From NCBI GenBank assembly GCA_947034885.2, contig OX344751.2:41693082-41757081 (forward strand): a stretch of DNA of 64,000 nucleotides, given 5' to 3'. Positions within the stretch are counted from its first letter, which is position 1. The number at the start of each line of letters is the position of its first letter. Below the pieces are notes generated by a model that saw only the letters and a list, made by a program, of their open reading frames with translations, ran no database searches and was not told the origin of the DNA. The translations under genes were made by a program, and so were the position numbers. The DNA is from Thuidium tamariscinum. Lineage: Eukaryota; Streptophyta; Bryopsida; Hypnales; Thuidiaceae. Shown here in pieces: positions 51,441 through 62,600 of the stretch.

Positions 51441-53197
51441 GCAGACAAAAAATTGCGTAATGGGCCATCAATTTCAGGCCCAATCTTGAGGGATCCCAAG
51501 TTCGATAATTTCGAGGATGTTGCACAATTAGCAAACTTTGCTTTGTGTTGCGGAATTCTGTTTCACTAATGTGCACTGCTTTTTTTCCTTGGTTTAATCG
51601 TGGAATTTTGGATGACGAAGGCAGTGGACATGAATTTCAATCGCGGAAGCATAGATTTTCGGCACGACAGTATGAATTTTGCTTGCAAAAATCTGTATTA
51701 ACTTATGTGCATGAGGTGTTGACTATTGAGAGATCAGTCGCGAACTATTGCTGTGGGGTCGGGTTCCAACGTACGTTGGACTTGGTTTGGGGACGGGATG
51801 AATGATTTCTGGTGGATGAATGATAAGGGTAATGGAATTCCGTAGACCCTCTGTAGAGTAATAGGGCTGGGACCAGCTGAGGCAAGGTCATTTGCATTCT
51901 TGACATTTGTATGTGATTCATCTAGGGATAAGCAATCAATATTATTTTGGAGAGTTTTACTAGTTGCATTTTTTAGACACAATCTACAATGCTGAATCTC
52001 TGGTTTCTAGATTACTACTCCAAGAATATCCAAATCCTATCTACAACCACATTCACATTACACAATATGGTTAGGGTTGGAGTGGAGTGGACAAAGCCTT
52101 ATAGTCACACTATTCTTGTAACTTTAAAGAGTATTGCTTTAAAGAGGTTCTTCTATATCATCTATTTTATATGAGGACAGGATTTTGTTGAATAAGTTTG
52201 GTTGTAGATTCATTTTGGATGTCTTTGTTATGTTAGAGCATCCCATCACACCAAATTTGATGCACTAAAAGTTTACATTTATTTTGAAGAGCTCTCTAAA
52301 TCCTTGTCTTCACCCCATACTTACCAAATGTGAAATATAGGATAAAGTTCACTAAACTTAAGATGAATGATGATTTTAAGGGCCAAAGTTTGATTAGTTA
52401 GGATTGAGTGCCATGGAAATATTTTGAAGGGCCTAGAAGATTTGTCATCTAAGTATAGCACATGTCAAACAGTCAAACCTTTGTACGTGCTAGTAATCTA
52501 GTATAGGTGCTCTTAACTAGGGCAACATATTTCTTCATCCATCAAAGTTATGATTGAGTTTGGCATATTAGTAAGTGTCTATCCTTGAAATTGCACCTTG
52601 GCTAAAATCTATCAAAAAAACTTTAATCCTTTGTAATATTTGTACATAGCATCTATATGTCACAATGTTTGATGCGTTGAATTGGAATCTCCTTTCATTT
52701 GCCAATAAGAAATAACAAAAATCTGACCAATCTAATTGCAGTAACTAGGAACAAGAGCAATAAATGGTTTATTCACCTTATGTTTCTACAATTTGCAAAC
52801 ATATTCAAAATTTTATATTTGTCTACTAGCATATTTTATATTGTTTGTTTTTTGTTTGTTTTTTTACTTTCTAATGTGGCTAGACTATACCAAAAAAATT
52901 TGGCTAAGAAAATGGTAAATAACTATAAGGTTTATCACTAAAAAACTTCAAACTATAAACAAAAATCTTGGATGAAATTGGCAAACTGTGGATGAAAACA
53001 TAATTATGAACATGTGATATGTGTTGATGTGATATTTTCTATCCAACATGTGAATGAATGTTGAAGTTTGGAGCACCTCTACAACAATTTATATTGCCAC
53101 TTTGGCACTTCACAAAAAATGAAAACAAAATCAAACTGGCTTCATGATCTCAACATGTTTGATGAAGAAGGCAGCCTCTGCATCTAATTTCAAACAA
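51441..53197. other. Gene-free stretch
   Basis: AT-rich from about 51900; frames of 60-86 codons show no domain. Nothing supported. Confidence 0.5.
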
Positions 53198-53427
53198 TTA
53201 ACCCTGAAGCGCGCCAACATCCATATTTTGGACGATGAACAGAGGGCTTCAAGGCCCTATTTCATCCAATCAACCTCTCATTTGTCAAATGTAATACTTG
53301 AATCTAGAAAAAACAATCTTCTTTAATGATCAAATTCATTAAATTCTAGAAAATGATATATCTGTACAAAGCTACAAGCAAAAATGTGCAAAAATTCAAA
53401 AAAAGTATTGAGACGCTTAACGGTTAA
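53198..53427 (+). mobile_element. TTAA-flanked MITE, 230-bp family, copy 1
   Basis: Begins TTAACCCTGAAGCG and ends GACGCTTAACGGTTAA. About 90 percent like 55057-55285 by eye, in the same orientation. Confidence 0.82.
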
Positions 53428-53752
53428 TCGTTTTCAAAGTGTGTCATGCAATATTGTTGCCGGGCCCATGTACCATGCATTTCGTGCAAATCAAGCCTAC
53501 AATTATTTGTGAGCACGTTGAAACTCTGTTACGTCTATGTTATCACATTACTTGCACAAGCTGAATGCATGAGGGGGCTCTGATTGAAGGATGGCAGGTC
53601 TTGCAAGGAAGCATGAACGCAGTCATGCTGGTCAAGTAAGTTATGTTACTGTCATTCTTGCATCCTAAAATCCCGCAACCAGACAGAACACATGCTGAAA
53701 AATTAAACAACTAGACTCCACCCTCTCGAATTGCATTGCCTTGGATGACACA
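53428..53752. other. Gene-free stretch
   Basis: Nothing supported. Confidence 0.5.
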
Positions 53753-54029
53753 TAAGGTAGGTACACCCAAAAGCTCTAGTTTTTCATACTGTGCCTAGTT
53801 CCTGTTATTATGTTGTTCAGATTTTTTTACAGTCTTGTTGGGGAGTGAAAGCATGTTCCAACGCACCAAAGAACAGTGGATTTGGATACCGTATGCAAAA
53901 GTTATTAATAGTCAAAGTGTGTTTCTGAAAGCACCATCTAGAGTCTGGGTACATGACTGATTTTGAAAATGTATGCATGTTGTACAGGGCGCTTTAAGGT
54001 CAGGTGCCATTTTGGGTGTACCTATCATA
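53753..54029. mobile_element. TA-flanked MITE with AGGTAGGTACACCC ends, copy 3
   Basis: The left end TAAGGTAGGTACACCCAAAA is mirrored by TTTTGGGTGTACCTA. The body (TTTTTCATACTGTGCCTAGT) matches 40150 directly and 14821 reversed. The right edge is slightly decayed. Confidence 0.8.
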
Positions 54030-54106
54030 AGGGAGAAACACCCATTTCCGTCCCTGTACCTATTTCTCTACCCTAGAGTATCACTAAATCTGTCCATAAG
54101 CATTCA

Positions 54107-55060
54107 TTAACCCTTAAAGCCTTGAACAACATTTTTTGAGATTTTAAATTTTTTGGGTAGCTCACTACGGATGGAGTTTTTATTTTTTTTTCTTTGAAAT
54201 TTTAATACAATATGTGCCCGAGGAGTAGCTTTAAGGCCCAACAATTTTCATAACTTTTGACTTCACGGTTAAAAAGTTATGGCAGGATATGTTGTTTTCT
54301 TTACTCGGCAGGTAGCCCAGGCAGCTGAAAAAACTTCTTCAAAAAAACATTTTTTTGAAAAGTGAAATTTCAAATTGGTTTTTTAGGTTTATATAGACAT
54401 AAGAAGATTTGAATCAATCCATTTTGATCAGTGAGTCAAAAGTTATGAAGATTTTGAGTTTGGGATAGTTTGCGGCCAGTTACAAAATCTCTACAGTACA
54501 AAAAAGGTTTGAAGTTCTTCATTTAATTCAATTTTTCATATTTTAGGAAAAAAATAAAAACAGAAGGTGTAGATTGTTTATTACAACATTTTAACCATTG
54601 GAATTGAAAATTTTCAATTCTATGAATAAAATGTTCACAATTTAATATTTTGGCTCAGTTTTTACTTCTTTCTACTTACTTATTTTTTCCTATATGTTGT
54701 ACAATTCCAAATGGTTTGTAATTTTTTGAGAATGTAGCCAACTTGCATTGAAGTATGAATTCAAAGAGTAACCACCATTTTTAATTTTTTTTCACACAAA
54801 TGTGACCTTGTGAAGTGTAGCTGCCCAGATTTTCGCAGGGATAAAAAAACAATTTTTGTCAATTCAAATGCTTATATCTTGCAATCTACATGGTAGAAAT
54901 TTCTGAAATTTTTTCCACATGTTTATAAACCACCTTACTACAAGATCCTACGGTTACATGAGCCAAAATTTTGTTTTAAAAAATAAATTGCACCTGTATT
55001 AGAAATAGCAGTTTTGGAGTATTTTTGGTGAAAACATAGTCAAAAACCTTTAGGGGTTAA
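54107..55060 (-). mobile_element. TTAA-flanked non-autonomous element, ~950-bp family, copy C (inverted)
   Basis: Begins TTAACCCTTAAAGCC and ends ACCTTTAGGGGTTAA. It is the reverse of 31695-32647 along its whole length. The right TTAA is also the left TTAA of the next element. Confidence 0.87.
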
Positions 55061-55285
55061 CCCTGAAGCATGCCAACGTCCATATTCTGAACGATGAACA
55101 GTGGGCTTCAAGGCTCTATTTCATCCAATTAACCTCTCATTAGTGAACTGTAATACTTGAATCTAGAAAAGACAATCTTCTTTAATGATCAAATTTATTA
55201 AATTTTGGAAAATGATATATTTGTACAAAGCTATAAGTGAAAATGTGCAAAAATTCAAAAAAGGATTGAGACGCTTAAGGGTTGA
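55057..55285 (+). mobile_element. TTAA-flanked MITE, 230-bp family, copy 2
   Basis: Begins TTAACCCTGAAGCATG and ends GACGCTTAAGGGTTGA, one change from TTAA. It directly abuts the preceding element. Confidence 0.82.
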
Positions 55286-55934
55286 AGTGTCCAACAAATG
55301 CTTAGTTCTAATTTGTTGACGCAGTAGTAAGACAAATGTATAATTTTCATTCACTGACAGCTGATTTCAGTAGAGTTCAGTTTAGGGTACACCTATAAGA
55401 CGGTTCTAGTGGTCTAGGGGGCCAACACTTTGAAAATTTGTAGAAATTACATATTGATTCCAAAAAATCTAATCTTTTTTTAATATTCATGATTTTTACT
55501 CGCTAATACTAGAAAAATATCATTTTAAGAAAAAGATGCCTTCAACTATACTAAATTCCTTATTTGGACGGTTTTAGGTGTTTCCACTGTAACATTCGAT
55601 AGCATGTTGTGGCACTGCCTTCCTTCTACAATAGAGGGTGTAGCATATTCCACACCCCAGCAGCCTCTCCATCCTCTACATGTCCACTTCCTTTAGTAGT
55701 TACTAATGAAACACTATTAAGGGGTTGAATATTCCACACCCTCCAAAGGTAGATGCTATTGAATGTTATGCAAGAATCTCTTAAAATGCACATTGACAAG
55801 GGTTCACAATTTGACATGTAAAAATTGCTCAATTTTGCTTGTGCACAATACAAATAATAAGGTTAGCACGCCTATTACCAAGAAGGAGCAAATTTGTTAT
55901 GTACAATAGTTACTTTGGCATTAGAGGGGATTTG
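55286..55934. other. Gene-free stretch
   Basis: Nothing supported. Confidence 0.5.
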
Positions 55935-56240
55935 AGGCCTTAAGAAGATTGTTTTAAGGTTGTTTCCCTAAAACTGTTCTTGTGGTACAAACAAGTTGCT
56001 ATAGGTTTTAATTAATTTTTAAAAATTAAATTTTTTTTGCAAAAATTTCACAACATATTAAAAACCTAAAAAAAGAATAAAATTAAAAAAATATTAATCA
56101 ATTAATATTATCTGATGTGGCAATGGCTCAATCACATCAAATTTTGTATATGGTAACATTCTAAGCATTCCTACAATGTTCCCATAGTCCAAGAAGTCAA
56201 CTAAAAATATTCTAAAGGCTTCAAATCTCCCCTAATGAGA
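55935..56240. repeat. Dispersed repeat, copy 2
   Basis: Collinear with 26800-27170 (see shared blocks there). Confidence 0.6.
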
Positions 56241-57349
56241 AACTCTTTATCAATTCACATATTTTAAAAAATGAGAGGTTTGTGAAGAAGTCATTTGCAA
56301 GTTCAATGAAGACATTACAATGAGAAATAGATTCTTCTATGTTTTTTTCAAAGTTTGTTGGGATTGAATTGGTTTAGCATGGGTAGACCTATGTTGAACT
56401 ACACATTGATGTGTTCCCTCCCTCAATGCATTGCCATGATGCTACTAAAGAATTGCTAAGATTGTGGTAATGGATGGGTGATTGGCACAAATGGGAGGGT
56501 CTAATAGATGTTTGAATTGGGTGACTTGATTGCATTGGATTGTTCTACATTATAATTTGGTGTTTGATATATTCTATTATTAATGATAATTTAAGATATT
56601 TTTAATAATAATTACTATTAAATTCCTAATATAAAAAATATTATAGAAGAAAGTTGTGTTGGTATTAAAATCATGGAAAACCTATATTTATACACTACCT
56701 CAAAATGCATTTGTACTCTACTTCATTTTGAATTTATTTTAAAATGACAAGGCATATTTGCATGAAATCTAAACACAAAATTGTCTTCTTTGAAAACTAT
56801 AGATTAGGCTCTATGTAGACTTGCTAAGAAAATCACTTCATTAATTGGTCTTAAATTAAGAAATGTCTCTTCAAAGATAGAAGTTAGGACAAGGACAAAT
56901 AGCTTGAAGAGGCAATAACATTGATCAATCCTTGGATTATCTTTGAAAGAGACTTGCATTAAAAAACTAGATGAACATTGGTAAAAGTTGGCATTTGATA
57001 TTAATTAATAGCTAAAAAAATGAAGCTTGATAAGTTTTGTTTCAACTCCATTTAACACTTACAAGTCCACATGTTTATTATTAGGTTATTGATTGACAAT
57101 TTGGATAATTTCCAACAAATTAAATTATGAATGGAAATTTCCAAAATTTGGATTTCCTTGAAGAGCATTGATATATTATATTTTTTAATAAAGAAGTTGG
57201 ATCAAAAGTCATACTATCCAAAGATTTTTGGGCAAGTGAGGATACATTTGCAAAACTCTCTTAGGAGACGCAACTCATTTTCAACCACTTATCTTGTAAG
57301 TGCCTAGCCTATGTTTGCTAAAATCCAAATCCTTTTATACTCATTCCAA
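56241..57349. other. Gene-free stretch
   Basis: AT-rich; nothing supported. Confidence 0.5.
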
Positions 57350-58239
57350 TTAACCCTTTAAGGACTAATTGACTACATTTTGGTTGATTTTTGCACTCTT
57401 AGTCTAATATTGTTCAAAATATATTTGATCACAAAAATCTCAAAGAATAACTCAATCAGAGTGTCTCTATGCATTTAAAAAAAAACAATTTCAAGAGAAT
57501 TGGAACATTAATGCATTAGCTATGAGGTTGCAAACTCAAATGGCCTGGACCTTCAAATGGGAAGAGTTCAACAAAAATACAAAACAATATCAACCAATTT
57601 GTGAGATTTTTTTTGTATCTTGATGTCTTGAAAAAGCATAAGTGTTGCTTTGTAATCTCATAAATGTCCAAAGTAAACTTATGCTTTGAAATTTATATAG
57701 CGCAAATTCTAAAGGGTCATTCAAGTCATTGATTTTTGAGGATTAAGTAAAACAACTCAAATTCCAATAAGGCTCTAAAAAAAAACATGATTTAGAGGTA
57801 CATTTTGCTTTCTTCAAAGTACCAAATCTGCACATTTTAGAAGGGTATTGCTTTTAATCACAACAAATGACTCTTTTTTGTGAACTCCAAAAATTTGTAA
57901 CTAATTTCAAAAAGCTTCAAAAGAAAAATAAAACGACTTGGGTTAGATGCCTATTCTACTTGCCTCTGGAAAAAAATTTATTGAAAAAAATTCAAAGATG
58001 TTCCACCTCCCCAAAATTCAATTTTGGCCCTTAAAAGGTTGATTTATGGACCTTTTACCTTATTTATAGCAATTTATACCGTTGGATGAGTTTGATTTTT
58101 TATTAGTTTAAAGAATCTCCTTTATGGTGATACTTTATATGGTTTGATCTAAGATTACGTCTTTAGAGTGGCCACGAAATTCACTTTCTTGAAGAACTAC
58201 GCCCACCCCTCAAATCAACCATGGTCCTTAAAGGGTTAA
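57350..58239. mobile_element. TTAA-flanked element, 890 bp
   Basis: Begins TTAACCCTTTAAGGAC and ends GGTCCTTAAAGGGTTAA, perfectly inverted over 15 bp. No coding content. Confidence 0.78.
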
Positions 58240-59696
58240 ACTATCACCTAAGAAAAGATCCACACTAATTGACCGTACCAATTGGTAGTAGAGACATGCC
58301 CAAAGGTATATAGAAAGAGACGTGTCCTTCAACCATACCATTGCTAAGATTATAACAGTCAAACAAGATTTTTACCCCTAGGGTGCTCACGAGTTAAATA
58401 AGTGAATATATATGGAATGCAAGTACAATGAGAGAAAAAATTCCCCATGAACAAAAATAGATTTGAAAAAGATTCCGTATTTTTTCAAAATTTCATTTCC
58501 CAAAAGAAAATGGCCATGAATTTTTAGCTCAAGAGTCTATTCATCCTACAATGGTATGTAAGTCTTCCTATTTTTGACTAAAGACTAGTTGCAAATCTGA
58601 TTAAGGAGTAAGGACTTGTTGCAATACCAAGAGACTTGTAGCCAATCATAATGCACCACAACAATGTTACATGTACCATAATTAATCACTATTCATCTCT
58701 ACTACACAACAATGGGGAAATTTGGAATGGGCTGCCTCCCCTACTTCTAAAACTTCACAAGTATGTAAGTAACACAATAAAAGATGCAACTATTGAAAAA
58801 ATTGAAAACCTGTATGTAGTACACAATTCTCACTCCGAGAGAAGTTCAAGTCATTGATCATGTAAGCTAGCATCAAGAAGAAAATACTTCTTGAACCTTC
58901 AAACACTACAATCTTTCAATGTTGGCAATGAGGGTTTCTGAATTTTTTCAAGTTTTTTTTCTCATACATTCCCATAGTAGCCAAGAACAATTTTGTACAG
59001 TAGAGTTTAAGGAAATCTTTTTCTTTTCCATTTGCTTTCACCTGCCTTAACAAAAAGGCAGTCTTGACAACTATGATAATGTTGGAACCGTAACAGAGCT
59101 GACACAAACATCTAAAGGTGTACAAGCTCCCGTCAAAGCGCTTCGAAGGTGCAGCTCATCCGCCTCCACAGGAATCGCTTCCCCGCTGCAATTCGAAGTT
59201 GCACGGATGAATTAAACAGTGGACTAAAAATGTCAGACACTAAACAATCCACAGAAATTTAAATGATCTAGACTTGGGATTGAAACAGCTGCAAAACCAT
59301 TAACATTAAACACAAAAAAACCCGCAAAGCAGCAAGAAATTCACTAGAATCCGGCAAGAATACCAACCTCATTGCTTCCTTCATAGTTACTTTTAAAGGG
59401 CACTGAGAATAAACTTCGCATTCATTTCTTGATGAATCATCCAGTGAAATTTCACTGATTGAAGATGGTACAGTGTCTTGGTTCATCTTCGACCAACCAA
59501 GCTTGAAGAATGGAACGCTCAACGCTGCAGATACAATATGAAACGTTTGGGTTCCAGATTGAATGTTCAATAAATCAGCAACTGTGTACCAAAAAAACAG
59601 ATCTGAGTGGTGCTCGTTTATGGTGCATTTCAATATGTGAACTGGCAAACAAAAACACTGATTCAATCCAAGGTAGAGAAAGGAGTGACTTACAAA
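58240..59696. other. Gene-free DNA and 3' flank of the ABCG gene
   Basis: Composition rises in GC from about 59090, so the right part is probably 3' UTR of the leftward ABCG gene. The 132- and 110-codon open frames near 59268-59842 have no family resemblance. Confidence 0.45.
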
Positions 59697-62600
59697 TCAT
59701 TTCTGCCTGTTCCGGTTACTTGAAAACAAGCAGACGAGGGCAATCGAGCGTGCAGCAAGACCGTAACCCACAAGGATTACTAAGGACTGAATCCAATGGT
59801 CGATTGAATAGTCAATATTCTGCAGCACTGCGCACCGAGTAATAATCCAGACTCCTTTGTAACTGTCATACCACTCAACAGCACCGTCTGAGGTTAGCAA
59901 AGAGAAGAGTTCGAAAAATGTGGTCATGCCTCACCAAATGTATGCAACTCTCAACAGTACTGACCGGCAAACGAAGCTACTGATTCCCAAGGGATTCAAA
60001 ACAGAGGAAAAGGAGTTTGACTGGAAGAGATCTCGGCATTCATGCAAATTGCAGAACCGAAGCAAAGTACCGGCAGTAGATTAGATTAAACAACAACCAC
60101 ACCGTCAGCAACCGTGTACGAACAAAGAGCCTTACTTTTCAGCATTCGCAATAACGTAGGCCTCGTTAGCATAACGAGCATAGCTGAGATACTGAAGTTT
60201 GAGCAAGAATCCATTCCGTTTGACCGATATGATTAAAGTAGCCAAAATGGGCAAAAACACCGACCACTGCATTCAAATATCAGGCATTTGTCAGCATCAA
60301 GCCTGGTTCGTAACAAATGTTTCCACCTGTACAAGTTGCACATTGTAAGATACCATGGTGAGAGCAAATTGGACTCACCAGTTGAGCCGGGGCAGGCTGG
60401 AGAAGGATTGAACATATGTATGCAATCCCCGTGACGCAATACACTAGCACCAGTGTCACTGTAAAATTACTTGCAAATGTTGACCGAGGGTTACTGAAGA
60501 AATAGAACATGGACAGGTAAATGACTGGCTTGATCACCACATTAAAGAGGTCGACCACATCCTTCGCTAAGAAGTAAGCGACTCGATTGATCCCCGAGGC
60601 GCTCTCTCGCCAGAATGTGAGCTTGTCATTGGAAAATGTTCTCAACGAAGCAATCATAACGAGAAGAGCTGATCAAGCCACATAAGTAGACAATGTTAGT
60701 GTCGTGGAAACCTCAGCAACAATATTCAGCAAAAACAGCGATGGCATCTGTATTGTAAGCAATTCAATAATCCTGCCATGCATTTCCCAGCCTGCCTGTC
60801 GTTTAGCCATAAAAAAACTCGGTGAATGGCATACCAAGGGCAATGAGCGTATAAAAATAGCCTCCAGTTCCAAGAGTGGTGTCCTTCATGTTAGAGAGGG
60901 GACCGAGACATGCTCCAGCCATCAACAAAATGATGTAGTCTTGAAATTGCACCCGAGATTCCCTGAAACGTTGCTTGGCCACTCTACAAATGTACAAAAA
61001 TAGCTCCAACTCGTCAACAACAGCAAATAGAAGAAAGTCTTGGGCTTCAGAACAATCTCCAAGAAACAGCAGACGGCACAACCTTGACAGACTTTTGGTC
61101 GAAGGAATGAATCACGCGTCCGATACTAGAGGCTTTTCCTAGAAATTTGAAAAACTTGAAAAAAGAAATGGTGGGTGGGGTTGGTGGGTAAGAGAGAGGG
61201 TTCAGGGTTTAGGGTTATACCGGCGAAAAATGATGAAGAACTGTTTGAAGAAGCCCGGCGTGGTACGCCCTGATTTATTTTCCACCCTGCGAAACGAATT
61301 GGCAATCAAGTCCTTGTTCAAGATCACGAAGGACCGAATTTCTTTCCAGAAATCCTCAATAAAAGTGGTCTTGCGTTTCTGTTCTTTCTTCTTCTTCTTG
61401 AAGCTTTTGCCCCGCGCCATGCCGCGCTTCAAATCCGCGGCCATGGCGGTCAAGTCCGGGGGAATGTTGTAGCCTTTGTTGATCATCCACAGGACAGGCA
61501 AAGTCTTGGGGTCGAAGTCCGGTTGGTCCTCGGGCACCGCGATGCCCTCCAGCGCATCCATGTAGTGGTCCGGCGGGTTGATTCGCTCAGGGACAATCAA
61601 ACCCAGCCCGGAAAAGTAATCTTCCACTTCGCAGACGGGTCCGAGGTACACCGTGCGCCCGCCCTTCGCCAAAAACATCACGTCGTCGAACATTTTGAAC
61701 AGCCCGTAACTGCAGAAGCAAATCCCACACTCAAACATGAATTCCGCCACTTATTGTACTGGCAACGATCCATGCGCACACTCTAGTACATCGACAGCCC
61801 TTGAAAACCCTTGTCGAGTACCTTGCGAATTGGGTAAAAAACTGGGCCCCTAACACATAATAAAAAAATCCCCTCACATCTTCTTTTGCAACATTGAGTG
61901 CAATCGGAACAAGAGACCTCAATCTGAACAAGGAAGAGCTTCTGAAGCCAATGAGAGATTCTCTTCACGCATGCTAGAATTTGGAGGGTGAAGCAATGTT
62001 TCTAGCAACATTTTTAGCAACGTTTGAAACACTTGAAGCAATATGTTGGAAGATGCTTTAGCAAAGTTTTTCAGCAAACATGCTCAAAAACGTTGTTCAA
62101 TGTGGACGAAGTTTAGTGGCAACGTTGAATGTCAGCTCCGGAATCACGCTTTAGTGTTATCAGCAACGTTCGAAGGTTCCTACAAATGCTTCAAACGTTG
62201 CACTACGGGTGATTTCCAGTAGTACAGTCCACGAGTCCCAACATGACATTCAACCCAGCGTGAGCCCAAAACCCATGAACAGAAGAATTTCACCCCTCAC
62301 GCTTTCAGCACAGGTAAGGTAATGTTGAAAATCTAAATTCCTAGTCCTAGAGTGAACATTGCAACATGGCATCTTTAATCTGTGTACTTATTATTGAGCT
62401 CAATAATGAGCTTCATTCGTTAGATTTTTGGGGAGAGTCTCTAAAGTTCCTCACATTGGTCAGCTCACTTATCGCAAGGAAATGATTCAAAGCTTCCATT
62501 GTAGATATAGATCTACCCTACAGGAGAAAAATAATACTAGTAATCAATTTTACCTCTTAAAGGCACCTTCTTATCAGCCCCATTTGACAATGAAATCACT

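Noticed and set aside
59268-59842. Open frames of 132 (-) and 110 (+) codons
   Set aside because: They overlap each other and the last ABCG exon; the real exon is in another position of this stretch and no protein family matches.
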